Positions 42,866 to 52,172 of a DNA stretch of 64,000 nucleotides are shown here, piece after piece. Both the position numbers and the translations under genes were made by a program. The DNA lies in NCBI GenBank assembly GCA_016124795.1, contig WGNB01000015.1:32298-96297 (forward strand). The letters are read 5' to 3'. This stretch comes from Rhodopseudomonas sp. (GTDB taxonomy: Bacteria; Pseudomonadota; Alphaproteobacteria; Rhizobiales; Xanthobacteraceae). Position 1 is the first letter of the stretch; each line of letters starts with the position of its first letter. Under the pieces are notes generated by a model that was not told the origin of the DNA, ran no database searches, and saw only the letters and a list, made by a program, of their open reading frames with translations.

Positions 42866-43115
42866 CCGACTGCGATCTCATCGCTTGTGACGTGAGCGGC
42901 CGCAACAAGGGGCTTGCGGGGCGGTCAGTTGCTGCATTATGGTATACAACTTAAAAGTGCTTTATTAAGATTTGCAATTTTATTGCGCATTGATGTGATC
43001 GCCTGAAACCGGCTTGCCCGGCGTTGCTTCGATGCGGGCGGCAGCCGATCTGGCCGGTGGTCGTTTCGTTCCGACGTCTGACTTTCTGACTCGCGGTTTC
43101 TGGGGGAAGGGCGAC

Positions 43116-46082
43116 ATGGGTCCGTTTTCAATCGAGGAAGCCTTGGCCGCGGAAGCCGCCGCCATTCACGATCTTTCGAAGCCGGGCATCAAGGCGATCG
43201 TCGACGATCTGCACCGTCTGGCGTCGAGCCAGACCGTCGAGTCGAAACGTGCGGATAAAGATGCGGATGCGCGCAGCGGCGGCGACGAAGATCCGGCCTG
43301 GGTGAGAAACCGCAAGCAGTTCTACTGCCGGCTCGGTCAACTCGGCAGTGCGGCCTTGTGTTGTTCCGGCGGCGGCATTCGCAGCGCCACCTTTTGCCTC
43401 GGCATCATTCAATCGCTGGCCAAACACAGCCTGAAAGTGCCGCCGCCACCCGACACCACGGAAGTGCCTGAGCCGGGCACGCCATTATCGGCGGACGAAC
43501 GCGAGGCCGAGGCCAACCTGTCGCTGCTCAGCCGGTTTCACTATCTGTCGACCGTGTCGGGTGGCGGTTATATCGGTTCGTGGCTGTCGGCCTGGCGGCA
43601 TCGCGACGACTTCCCCACCGTATGGCAAAGCCTGTCGAGCCGGCCCGACGGCCCTGACGTCGAGCCGGCCGAATTGTCGTGGTTGCGCGCTTACAGCAAT
43701 TACCTGACGCCGAAGACCGGCTTGCTGTCGGCCGACACCTGGACCGGGGTGGCGATCTATCTGCGCAATCTGCTGCTGAATTGGCTGGTTATTATTCCGG
43801 CGCTGTCGGTTCTGCTGCTGCTGCTCAAGCTGACGGTGTCGGTCTCGGTGTGGGTTGCCCGCCTCGCCGAGATCTGGTGGCCGCATTTGCTGGCGATTCT
43901 GCTCGGTGTTGCCTGTCTTGTCGTGGGCCAGGCCTTTACCACCCGTCATCGGCCGACTAACCGGGTGTTAGGCGGTGGCAATCCGGACGCGGATGACCGG
44001 AATGTCAATCAACCGACCTTTTTACGCGGCAGCCTGATCTGGAGCCTGCTGTCGGCGCTGTTTGTGACCAGCGCCATGACGTCGGCGATCGGCGTTGAGC
44101 TGGCCGGCGCGGCCTCGACCGGGCCCGTGATGGCGGTCGGCGCCGGCCTCGGCGTTCTGATCTTCGCCGCCGGGTGGTTGACCGGCTGGCCCGTCAACCG
44201 CCGTCTCAGGGATTTCTCCCGTTGGGCTTTTTCCGGCGCGATTTATGGCGGCTGTGTCGGCCTCGGCGCGCATCTTTATACGCTGATGATGCCTTACGCC
44301 GTGCCACGCAGCGATTCGATCTGGCTCATCCTCGTGCCGGTGATCCTCGGGGTGCCGTGGGTGCTGCTGTCGCAGCTGTTGGCGGATCTTCTGTTTGTTG
44401 GCCTTGTCAGCTACGAAAAAAATTCCGACGCCGACCGCGAATGGCTCGGCCGCGCTTCGGGCTGGATCGCGGCAACCGCGCTCATCTGGATTTTGACGAC
44501 CTTCATCAGCTTCGCGGGCGGCTACTTCCTCATCGATTACGCCTACGGTCAGCTTTTCGCGCCCTATATTGCCTCGGCCGGCGGTCTGGCTGGCGCTGTC
44601 GCCGCATGGCTTGGCAAGAGCGGGCTAACCGGTCCGGCCAATAGTCGCACCAAATCCGATCAGAAGGACGGCAAATCACTGGCCGCGCAGATCGGTATCG
44701 CGATTGCCGGTCCGATTTTCGGTGCGGTGCTGGTCGTTGGCATTGCCGTCGGCCTTGATTTGCTGTTGCTTGGCGATTCTCTGGTGGTCGGGCTGACGCG
44801 CAAGATATGGTCGCCCGGCTATATCTTCGCGTGGCTGACGGTCGGCTTGATCGTTACGGTCGTCGTGGCATGGGTCGCGTCGCGCAATGTCAATATCAAT
44901 CGCTTTTCGATTCATGCGCTTTATCGCAACCGTCTTGTCCGCGCCTATCTCGGCGCGTCACGTCAGGAGCGTAGCCCCGATTTGTTTACCGGTTTCGATT
45001 CGGCCGACAATTTCCGCATTCACGAGGCATGGCCACCGCAGCCGCGCGCAACGACGGGTAGCAACACCTTTTGTCTCTTTCACGTCGTCAACATCACGCT
45101 CAATGTGGTCAAGACGGCCCGGCTCGCCTGGCAGCAACGCAAGGCGGAATCGTTCACCGTTACGCCGTTGCACAGCGGGAGTTCCTTTAAAGGTTATCGG
45201 TTAAGCCGCGAGTACGGCAGCGAACTGCCGCCCGGTGGCATCTCGCTCGGTACCGCGATGGCAGTGTCCGGCGCGGCGGCCAGCCCCAACATGGGTTATC
45301 ATAGCTCGCCGTCGACTGCGATCTTGTTGGCGCTATTTAATGTGAGGTTGGGTTGGTGGCTTGGGAATCCGGGCAAGGAAGGCGACGCGACCTACATCAA
45401 GGAGGGCCCGAGTACGGCAATCGTTCCTCTGGCTCAGGAAGCCTTCGGCCTGACCACCGACAGCAAGCCCTGGGTTTACTTGTCCGATGGCGGCCATTTC
45501 GAGAATCTCGGCATCTATGAAATGGTACGGCGGCGTTGCCGTTTTATCGTTGCGATCGATGGTAGCTGCGATCCTGATTTTGTTTTCGAGGATCTCGGCA
45601 ACGCTTTGCGAAAGATTTATATCGACCTCGGGGTTCGCATTGAATTCAAGACACTCGATCTGATGCAGAACCGTCCCGATGCCGCGGCACTCAAGGCGGC
45701 AATCACCCAGTGGGAAAGGACGGATGCCGTCGATCGATCGAAGTCGCCGATTCCTTACTACGCCATCGGTTCGATTAACTATAAAGAAGCCGATGGTCCG
45801 CAATGCGACGACGGCATCATCCTCTATATCAAGCCGGCTCTACACGGCACCAGCGGGACGGAGGGGGCGGGGGTGCGCAGCTACGGCGCCGCAAACCTGA
45901 CCTTCCCTCATGAATCGACGGCGGACCAGTGGTTCACCGAGTCGCAATTCGAAAGTTACCGGTCGCTAGGGCTCGACATCGGCGACACTTTATTCGGCGC
46001 CGATTGCGTGCTCGACGGCGGCGGGCAAAAGATCAGGATTCAGGACATCCTCGCGCGATTGTCGCCAACAGCCCGCTCTTGA
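43116..46082 (+). CDS. Polytopic membrane patatin-like phospholipase
   Basis: A 988-residue protein; the ATG at 43116 follows GGGGGAAGGG. Longer frames from TTG 43014 or ATG 43032 lack a ribosome site. A patatin-type catalytic domain is split by a membrane region. The first part holds the oxyanion loop CSGGGIRSAT (residues 83-92) and nucleophile candidate Ser148 in TVSGGGYIG (GxSxG is altered at its first position). About eight to ten hydrophobic helices span roughly residues 215-600. The second part holds the catalytic Asp791 in LSDGGHFENLG. It probably cleaves acyl esters of membrane lipids on the cytoplasmic side. It is followed by the diheme lipoprotein and GMC-fusion genes on the same strand. 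Confidence 0.8.
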   Translation: MGPFSIEEALAAEAAAIHDLSKPGIKAIVDDLHRLASSQTVESKRADKDADARSGGDEDPAWVRNRKQFYCRLGQLGSAALCCSGGGIRSATFCLGIIQSLAKHSLKVPPPPDTTEVPEPGTPLSADEREAEANLSLLSRFHYLSTVSGGGYIGSWLSAWRHRDDFPTVWQSLSSRPDGPDVEPAELSWLRAYSNYLTPKTGLLSADTWTGVAIYLRNLLLNWLVIIPALSVLLLLLKLTVSVSVWVARLAEIWWPHLLAILLGVACLVVGQAFTTRHRPTNRVLGGGNPDADDRNVNQPTFLRGSLIWSLLSALFVTSAMTSAIGVELAGAASTGPVMAVGAGLGVLIFAAGWLTGWPVNRRLRDFSRWAFSGAIYGGCVGLGAHLYTLMMPYAVPRSDSIWLILVPVILGVPWVLLSQLLADLLFVGLVSYEKNSDADREWLGRASGWIAATALIWILTTFISFAGGYFLIDYAYGQLFAPYIASAGGLAGAVAAWLGKSGLTGPANSRTKSDQKDGKSLAAQIGIAIAGPIFGAVLVVGIAVGLDLLLLGDSLVVGLTRKIWSPGYIFAWLTVGLIVTVVVAWVASRNVNINRFSIHALYRNRLVRAYLGASRQERSPDLFTGFDSADNFRIHEAWPPQPRATTGSNTFCLFHVVNITLNVVKTARLAWQQRKAESFTVTPLHSGSSFKGYRLSREYGSELPPGGISLGTAMAVSGAAASPNMGYHSSPSTAILLALFNVRLGWWLGNPGKEGDATYIKEGPSTAIVPLAQEAFGLTTDSKPWVYLSDGGHFENLGIYEMVRRRCRFIVAIDGSCDPDFVFEDLGNALRKIYIDLGVRIEFKTLDLMQNRPDAAALKAAITQWERTDAVDRSKSPIPYYAIGSINYKEADGPQCDDGIILYIKPALHGTSGTEGAGVRSYGAANLTFPHESTADQWFTESQFESYRSLGLDIGDTLFGADCVLDGGGQKIRIQDILARLSPTARS

Positions 46083-46271
46083 AATTTGGATGCGCGCAAA
46101 GGCCCCGATGGCGGCCGGCTGAATTTCACCCACCGGTTGCGCGGTATGCGGGTTTGTGTATTCTATACACTCTTTAGTTGCAGTTGGCACGCGATGGCCA
46201 CCCCGTGAATCCGGGGCGGTGAACCCGGTGCAGCGAGCCGGGCGCGGCGGCCAAACAAGTGGGGGGATAGG

Positions 46272-48833
46272 ATGTATTTCCGCGCTTTCGCCATGGGTCT
46301 GGCCGGTCTGTTCGCGCTCTTCTCGCTGTTCGCTCTGGGCGGTTGCGGCAAGCAACCGGAGCCCGGCACAGTCCAGGACGAGGCGATGGCCCATGGCCGG
46401 TCCGCGGAAACCTTCCCGGCCGCGACCGAGGACTACTTCGCCGATATGGATGGCGGCTACAAGCGCGCCACCGATCCTTCCGTTGTGCTCACCAAGGAAG
46501 AAATCATCGGTCGTAATAACTGGATCGTCTGGAGCGGCGGCAACGACCGCTTCTGGGATTACATGGCCAACAATACTTTCGGCGCCTTCGACCTGCTGAA
46601 GATCCTGTCGTCGAACCCGCATGTCGGCTTCTGCATCGGGCCGGACCGCAAGCTCAACGACCAGTCCGATTACGCCTCGCTTAGCGAAAAGGACTGCAAG
46701 GACAAGAAATTCACCTGGTACATGCCGGCCCGTAGCAACCGCTTCGACTGGTACGGCCTGATCAACGAGCCTTGCTTCACCCAGGCGACCAAGCCCGACA
46801 AATACGGCCTGTGGCTCGATGTCCGCAACGGCACGGGCCCCGGTTGCGACAAGCCCGATCCTTATGCCGACGAGAAGAAGTATCCCGGCGTGAAGTTCGG
46901 CGCTCGCGGCAAGAACATGCCGGTCGGCTCGTTCTATGGCGAGCCCACGGGCGTTGTCGGGCTGCGGCTGTTCCCTAATCCTTATTTCGACAAGGCGGCC
47001 GAGAAGAAATGGAAGGCGGCGATCGATAAAAACCCCGATGCCTTCTACACCGATCCGAAATTCTACAACAACAAGGACCTGATCCGGCCGTACCGCGTCG
47101 GCATGTCATGCGGCTTCTGTCACGTCGGTCCGGCGCCGAGCAATGCGCCGAAGGACCCGGAAAATCCGCAATGGGCCAATCTGAATTCCAATCCCGGCGC
47201 GCAGTATTTCTGGGTCGACCGGATTTTCATCTGGAATCCGCAGGATGTGAAGTCGAACTTCATCTTCCAGCTCTTCCACACCTCGCAGCCGGGCTCGCTC
47301 GACACCTCGTTCGTGTCGACCGACAACATCAATAACCCGCGCACGATGAACGCCGTTTACAACGTCAAGGCGCGACTGCTCGACGCGAACTGGAAAGAGA
47401 AGCTGGCCGGCGGCGGCCTCAATAACAAGCAGTTCAACGATTATCCGCAGACCCAGGATTTGAAGGGCCTGTTCGTGCCGAAGGATACCGTGTTCACGCC
47501 GCGGGTGCTGAAGGACGGTTCGGACTCGGTCGGCGCGCTCGGCGCGCTCAATCGTGTCTATCTCAATATCGGATTGTTCAGCGAGGAATGGCTATTGCAC
47601 TTCAATCCGCTGGTCGGCGGCAAGCGGATTTCGCCGATCCCGATTGCCACCAACGAGAAGAACTCCTCGTACTGGAAAGCGACCGAGAATCAGACGCCGG
47701 ACCTGGCGCTGTTTTTCCTCAAGACCGCGCGGCCGGACAAGCTGGCCGATACGCCGGAGGGCAAGGCCAATCCGCCCGATCCGGCCAAGCTCGACCGCGG
47801 CAAGATCGTTTTCGCCGAGAACTGCGCGCGCTGCCATTCGTCGAAACAGCCGCCGAACCTCTGCATGCTGGGCCAGCCCTGCGAGGCCGGGCAGATCGTC
47901 GAGAACACGGGCGAATATTTCGACTGGATGCGCAAGGCCGTGATGAAGCCGGACTTCCTCGAGGGCAATTACCTGTCGACCGAGCGACGCGTATCGATCC
48001 AGGAAATCGGCATCAATGCCTGTAGTCCGCTGGCGACCAACGCCATCCGCGACAACATTTGGGACAACTTCTCATCCGAGACCTACAAGACGCTGCCGGC
48101 GGTCGGCAAGATCACCGTCTACGATCCGATCGACGGCACGCCCTTCGAATACGATATGCCGGGCGGCGGTCGCGGCTATGTCCGGCCGGCGTCGTTGATC
48201 AGCGTGTGGTCGTCGGCGCCTTATCTCCAGAACAACTCGGTCGGCATCTTCAATGGCGATCCGTCGGTCAAGGGCCGGCTGGCGGCTTTCAATGACGGCA
48301 TCGAGAAGATGTTGTGGCCGGAGAAGCGCGACAAGGACCCGATCCTCGGCAAGCAGATTCCCGGACCGAGCAAGATCCTGCGCACCACCGCGCGCAGCTA
48401 TCTGAAGGTCCCCGGCGGTTACCTGCCCGGCGATCTTGCCGCGATTTCCGGCACCTGGGGCGCATGGCTCAATCGTCTGGCGCCGTGGCTGTTCACCGAT
48501 ACCGGCGATTTGCAGATCGGTCCGATCCCGAAAGGGACGCCGGTCAATCTGCTCGCCAATCTCAATCCGCTGTCGGAGAGCACGCGGCTGGACGACCGGG
48601 TGGCGCATACCAAGAAGCTGATCGACCTGGTGCTCAAGCTCAAGAGCGATCTGAAATCGCTGCCGGCAAACGCCACCGACGCTCAGGCGGCCAAGGTCTT
48701 CGAGAAGCGCGTGCCCGAACTGTTGTCGCTCAACAAGTGTCCCGACTTCATCGTCAACAAGGGACATTACTTCGGCAGCAATCTGGCCGACGACGACAAG
48801 CGCGCGCTGATCGAGTTCCTGAAAACCTTCTAG
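46272..48833 (+). CDS. Diheme cytochrome c lipoprotein
   Basis: An 853-residue exported lipoprotein: hydrophobic leader with lipobox ALGG-Cys25. Two heme c motifs lie far apart, CGFCH (280-284) and CARCH (518-522). Between them are blocks such as MNAVYNVKARLLDANWKEKL and GALGALNRVYLNIGLFSEEWLLHFNP. The overall plan (large, two widely spaced hemes) recalls di-heme oxidoreductases and, more distantly, RoxA-like oxygenases and MauG/CcpA peroxidases, but no family is certain. GGGGGGATAGG precedes the ATG. It is flanked by the patatin and GMC-catalase-like genes on one strand and may accept electrons from, or pass peroxide to, the GMC fusion. Confidence 0.78.
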   Translation: MYFRAFAMGLAGLFALFSLFALGGCGKQPEPGTVQDEAMAHGRSAETFPAATEDYFADMDGGYKRATDPSVVLTKEEIIGRNNWIVWSGGNDRFWDYMANNTFGAFDLLKILSSNPHVGFCIGPDRKLNDQSDYASLSEKDCKDKKFTWYMPARSNRFDWYGLINEPCFTQATKPDKYGLWLDVRNGTGPGCDKPDPYADEKKYPGVKFGARGKNMPVGSFYGEPTGVVGLRLFPNPYFDKAAEKKWKAAIDKNPDAFYTDPKFYNNKDLIRPYRVGMSCGFCHVGPAPSNAPKDPENPQWANLNSNPGAQYFWVDRIFIWNPQDVKSNFIFQLFHTSQPGSLDTSFVSTDNINNPRTMNAVYNVKARLLDANWKEKLAGGGLNNKQFNDYPQTQDLKGLFVPKDTVFTPRVLKDGSDSVGALGALNRVYLNIGLFSEEWLLHFNPLVGGKRISPIPIATNEKNSSYWKATENQTPDLALFFLKTARPDKLADTPEGKANPPDPAKLDRGKIVFAENCARCHSSKQPPNLCMLGQPCEAGQIVENTGEYFDWMRKAVMKPDFLEGNYLSTERRVSIQEIGINACSPLATNAIRDNIWDNFSSETYKTLPAVGKITVYDPIDGTPFEYDMPGGGRGYVRPASLISVWSSAPYLQNNSVGIFNGDPSVKGRLAAFNDGIEKMLWPEKRDKDPILGKQIPGPSKILRTTARSYLKVPGGYLPGDLAAISGTWGAWLNRLAPWLFTDTGDLQIGPIPKGTPVNLLANLNPLSESTRLDDRVAHTKKLIDLVLKLKSDLKSLPANATDAQAAKVFEKRVPELLSLNKCPDFIVNKGHYFGSNLADDDKRALIEFLKTF

Positions 48834-48844
48834 CCGGGATGCGA

Positions 48845-48870
48845 CCCGGAAGCCGGCGTCGGCTTCCGGG
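48845..48870. repeat. Intercistronic hairpin before the GMC-fusion gene
   Basis: Perfect 11-base stem CCCGGAAGCCG / CGGCTTCCGGG with a GCGT loop and no T run, 11 bases after the stop of the cytochrome gene. It may act in transcript processing between the two genes. Confidence 0.5.
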
Positions 48871-48980
48871 CCGGGGCCGGTTGTCCGGATCGGGCGCCGG
48901 AATTTCTAACGGGGGCTTCGGATCAGCCGGCGTTCCATACGCCGAATTCTGCTCTCGAGTCCGAAATGGGGGAGAGGTCC

Positions 48981-51900
48981 GTGAACGCGCAATCCACTGC
49001 CGAGACCAACGCCCAGTTGGCCGCCTATGATTACATTGTTGTCGGCTCAGGCGCCGGCGGCGGCACCGTCGCCGCGCGTCTGGCCGAAGCCGGCCATAGC
49101 GTCCTGCTGCTGGAAGCCGGCGGCGACTACAAGAACCTGCGCGGCGGCGGTCCGGTGACGCCGGATGCCGACCGGCTGCCGGAAGATTACGAAATCCCGA
49201 CTTTTCATCCAATGGCGTCGGAAAACGAGGCGCTGCGCTGGGACTTCTTCGTCCGCCATTATGCCGATAACACCCAGCAGGAGCGGGACGACAAGTTCTA
49301 CGAGGTTTACGACGGCAAGCCGGTCGATGGCGTGCTGTATCCGCGCGCCGGGACATTGGGCGGCTGCACCGCGCATAACGCGATGATCATGGTCTATCCG
49401 CATAACGCGGATTGGGATTATGTCGCTGACCTCACCGGCGATCCGTCCTGGCGTCACGCCCATATGCGGCGCTATTACCAGCGGCTGGAGAACTGCCATT
49501 ACCGGCCGTTCTATCGTCTGCTTTATCGCTTGACCGGCTGGAACCCGACGCGGCACGGATTTTCCGGCTGGTTGTCGACCGAGGTCGCCTTGCCGGTGGC
49601 GGCGCTGAAAGACAATGAGCTGGTCGACATTGTCGCGAAGTCGGTCTGGGCGGCCTATCGTAAACTGGCGACGCCGCTGCAACGGTTCTTCTGGTTCTTC
49701 CTGTCGAAGGGCGATCCGGACGACTGGCGACTGGTGAGGAAGAACGCCATCGGCGTTCATTACGCGCCGCTGTCGACCCGCAAGCATGCCCGCAACGGCA
49801 CACGCGAATTTCTGCTCGACACCGCGCGCCGCTTTCCCGACCGGCTGAAGATCGAGCTGGATGCGCTGGCTACCGAAGTGCTGTTCGACGATTCCAACCG
49901 CGCGATCGGTGTCGCCTTCCTCAAGGGCGCGAAGCTGTATCGTGCGGCGGCCAAACCGTCGTCGGCGGCCGGCACGCCGCAGAAGGTCTATGCCAGGCGC
50001 GAGGTGATCCTGTCCGGCGGCGCCTTCAACACGCCGCAGCTCTTGAAGCTGTCCGGTATCGGTCCGAAAGACGAACTTGAGGCGCTCGGCATCAAGACGC
50101 GCGTCAACCTGCCGGGCGTCGGCCGGAATCTGCAAGACCGCTATGAGGTCGGCGTCGTCAGCCAGTTGAAAAGCAACTGGTCGGTGCTCGACGGCGCGAC
50201 CTTCACCCGCGACGATCCGCAAGCGACGCGCTGGGCGCGCTGGCGCAAGGGCGTCTACACCACCAATGGCGCGGCGTTGGCCATCATCAACCGGTCGGGA
50301 CATGGCGGGCCGCAACCGGTGGATATCCGGCCGCCGTTGCCGGACCTGTTCATGTTCGCGCTGCTCGGCGAATTCCATGGTTACTTCCCCGGCTATTCGA
50401 AGCTGATCGCCGAGAAGCACGACAAGCTGACCTGGGCGATCCTGAAGGCGCATACCCTCAACCACGGCGGCACGGTCAAATTGCGGTCGAAAGACCCACG
50501 CGATACGCCGTTGATCAATTTCCATTATTTCGAGGAAGGCACCGACAAGAAGGGGCTCGATCTGGATTCGGTGGTCGACGGTGTCGAGTTCGTGCGCGAC
50601 TTGCTGGAGTCATGCCAGGACGCCATCGTCGAGGAGACCATTCCAGGCGCCGCAGCGCGATCCCGCGCCGAGATCGCGCAGTTCGTCAAGGACAATGCCT
50701 GGGGCCATCATGCCTCCTGCACCTGTCCGATCGGGCCGGCGAGCGATGCCAATGCCGTGCTCGACAGCAACTTCAATGTTTACGGCACCAGCAATCTGCG
50801 CGTCGTCGATGCCTCGGTGTTTCCGAAAATCCCCGGCTTCTTTATCGTTACTTCGGTCTACATGATCGGCGAGAAAGCCGCCGACGCCATTCTGACGGCG
50901 GCCGGCCATGCGACTTTGCCGAAGTGTATTTATGGCGACGGGCTGTGGTGCAAGATCCGCAACGCGCTGTGCAGCGTTGCCGCGGTTCTGGCCTGCGTCG
51001 GGCATTTTCTCGCGCCGGCCGCCAAGGTCGCGGCTGGCGTCGCCGCGACGCTGGCGGTGCTGCTGATCGTGATCGTGACGGCGAGCTGGCTTTACTTCGA
51101 GCCGCCGCCGGCTAAGCCCGACCGGAACAAGGAGCAGGCGGCGATCGACCAGATCGTGACGTTGTTCACCGACAAGCTCAAAGCGCAATATCCCCCGGGC
51201 GGGACGTTACGCGCGCTTCACCCGGCCGGCGACGCCTGTGTGCGCGCCGACGTCACCGTCAATCGCTATCAGACGCCGCGGCTGAATGCCGGGTTTCTCG
51301 CCGGCAAGCCGGACGGCGGGCGGGTTTATAAATCCTGGGTCCGGTTTTCCAACGCCGCCGACCGGGTCGCCGACGACCGCGATCCGGACTTTCGCAGCAT
51401 GGCGATCAAGATTTTCGGCGTGAGCGGCGAGCGTCTCCCTTTTCCCGGCGATGAGGACAATACCCAGGATATTCTGTTCAACGGTTATGACGCTTTCCTG
51501 GCCGGCGATCCGCAGCAGTTTCTCGATTATTACAAAGCCTGCGAACGTGGCGGCGGTTCGTGCAATGCCTGGCGCAATCCCTTCGTCGCCTGGCATCTCC
51601 TGACCCATCCGCATGGCGCCTATAATTTATGGAAGGGCCGCAAGACCTATCCGACGCTCCAGAGCATCGTCTGGTCGAGCGTGACGCCTTACGAGCTTGG
51701 CGATTCGCAGATCAAATATCGCGCCGCCGCCTGTCCGCAATCGGCTCAGGTGCATTATGGCAAGCCGGGTGACACCGATTATTATCTACAGCAGCGGCTG
51801 CAATCTCGGCTCGATCCGGCCGCCAACCGCCAAGGTCTTTGCCTCGACCTCCAGGTCCAGATCCGCAACGACCCGCCGAGCCAGCCGATCGAAAATGCGT

Positions 51901-52169
51901 TGACACCCTGGGACGCCAATGTCACCGGCTGGCTGAATGTCGCCCGGATCGAAATTCCGCCGCGGACTTTCTTATCGAGCGATCAGCGGCTTTTCTGCGA
52001 AAAGCTGACTTTCAATCCCTACCATGGCCTGGTGGTGCATCGTCCGATCGGCGGCATCAACCGTGCCCGGGGCGAGGTCATGCAGGCGTTGCAGAACGCC
52101 CGGTTCGAAGCCAATGGCTGGACGCGTTTCGGCCCGCACCAGCTCACCGGCGCCGAGACCTTCAAATAG
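48981..52169 (+). CDS. GMC oxidoreductase - transmembrane linker - catalase-like heme domain fusion
   Basis: A 1,062-residue protein. GTG at 48981 is favoured because GGGGGAGAGG lies just upstream; the ATG at 48966 precedes that site. Residues about 16-650 are a GMC flavoprotein: FAD motif VVGSGAGGGTVAARLAEAGH, GGCTAHNAMIMVYP, and the active-site His pair H576/H577 in WGHHASCTCP. Residues about 665-710 are hydrophobic, probably one or two membrane helices. Residues about 720-1062 match catalase-like heme proteins of the y4iL type: distal His747 in LRALHPAGDACVRADVTV, RFSNAADR, DRDPDFRSMAIKIFG and VVHRPIGGINRARGEV. GMC oxidases make H2O2 or reduce cytochromes; the heme domain could use peroxide in place. 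Ends three bases from fixJ (convergent). Confidence 0.85.
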   Translation: MNAQSTAETNAQLAAYDYIVVGSGAGGGTVAARLAEAGHSVLLLEAGGDYKNLRGGGPVTPDADRLPEDYEIPTFHPMASENEALRWDFFVRHYADNTQQERDDKFYEVYDGKPVDGVLYPRAGTLGGCTAHNAMIMVYPHNADWDYVADLTGDPSWRHAHMRRYYQRLENCHYRPFYRLLYRLTGWNPTRHGFSGWLSTEVALPVAALKDNELVDIVAKSVWAAYRKLATPLQRFFWFFLSKGDPDDWRLVRKNAIGVHYAPLSTRKHARNGTREFLLDTARRFPDRLKIELDALATEVLFDDSNRAIGVAFLKGAKLYRAAAKPSSAAGTPQKVYARREVILSGGAFNTPQLLKLSGIGPKDELEALGIKTRVNLPGVGRNLQDRYEVGVVSQLKSNWSVLDGATFTRDDPQATRWARWRKGVYTTNGAALAIINRSGHGGPQPVDIRPPLPDLFMFALLGEFHGYFPGYSKLIAEKHDKLTWAILKAHTLNHGGTVKLRSKDPRDTPLINFHYFEEGTDKKGLDLDSVVDGVEFVRDLLESCQDAIVEETIPGAAARSRAEIAQFVKDNAWGHHASCTCPIGPASDANAVLDSNFNVYGTSNLRVVDASVFPKIPGFFIVTSVYMIGEKAADAILTAAGHATLPKCIYGDGLWCKIRNALCSVAAVLACVGHFLAPAAKVAAGVAATLAVLLIVIVTASWLYFEPPPAKPDRNKEQAAIDQIVTLFTDKLKAQYPPGGTLRALHPAGDACVRADVTVNRYQTPRLNAGFLAGKPDGGRVYKSWVRFSNAADRVADDRDPDFRSMAIKIFGVSGERLPFPGDEDNTQDILFNGYDAFLAGDPQQFLDYYKACERGGGSCNAWRNPFVAWHLLTHPHGAYNLWKGRKTYPTLQSIVWSSVTPYELGDSQIKYRAAACPQSAQVHYGKPGDTDYYLQQRLQSRLDPAANRQGLCLDLQVQIRNDPPSQPIENALTPWDANVTGWLNVARIEIPPRTFLSSDQRLFCEKLTFNPYHGLVVHRPIGGINRARGEVMQALQNARFEANGWTRFGPHQLTGAETFK

Positions 52170-52172
52170 ACG

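Noticed and set aside
42928..42950. TTGCTGCATTATGGTATACAAC as another HTH-TorD operator
   Set aside because: Only one TGCTGC half-site is present and the partner GCARCA is missing.
43014..43115. Longer start (TTG 43014 or ATG 43032) for the patatin gene
   Set aside because: No ribosome site upstream; the ATG at 43116 has a strong GGGGGAAGGG.
46272..48833. Firm naming of the diheme lipoprotein as a rubber oxygenase or peroxidase
   Set aside because: Similarity is only in the overall plan of two distant hemes; no diagnostic active-site motif could be confirmed by eye.
49047..50525. 492-codon minus frame opposite the GMC domain
   Set aside because: Shadow; the plus strand encodes all GMC motifs.
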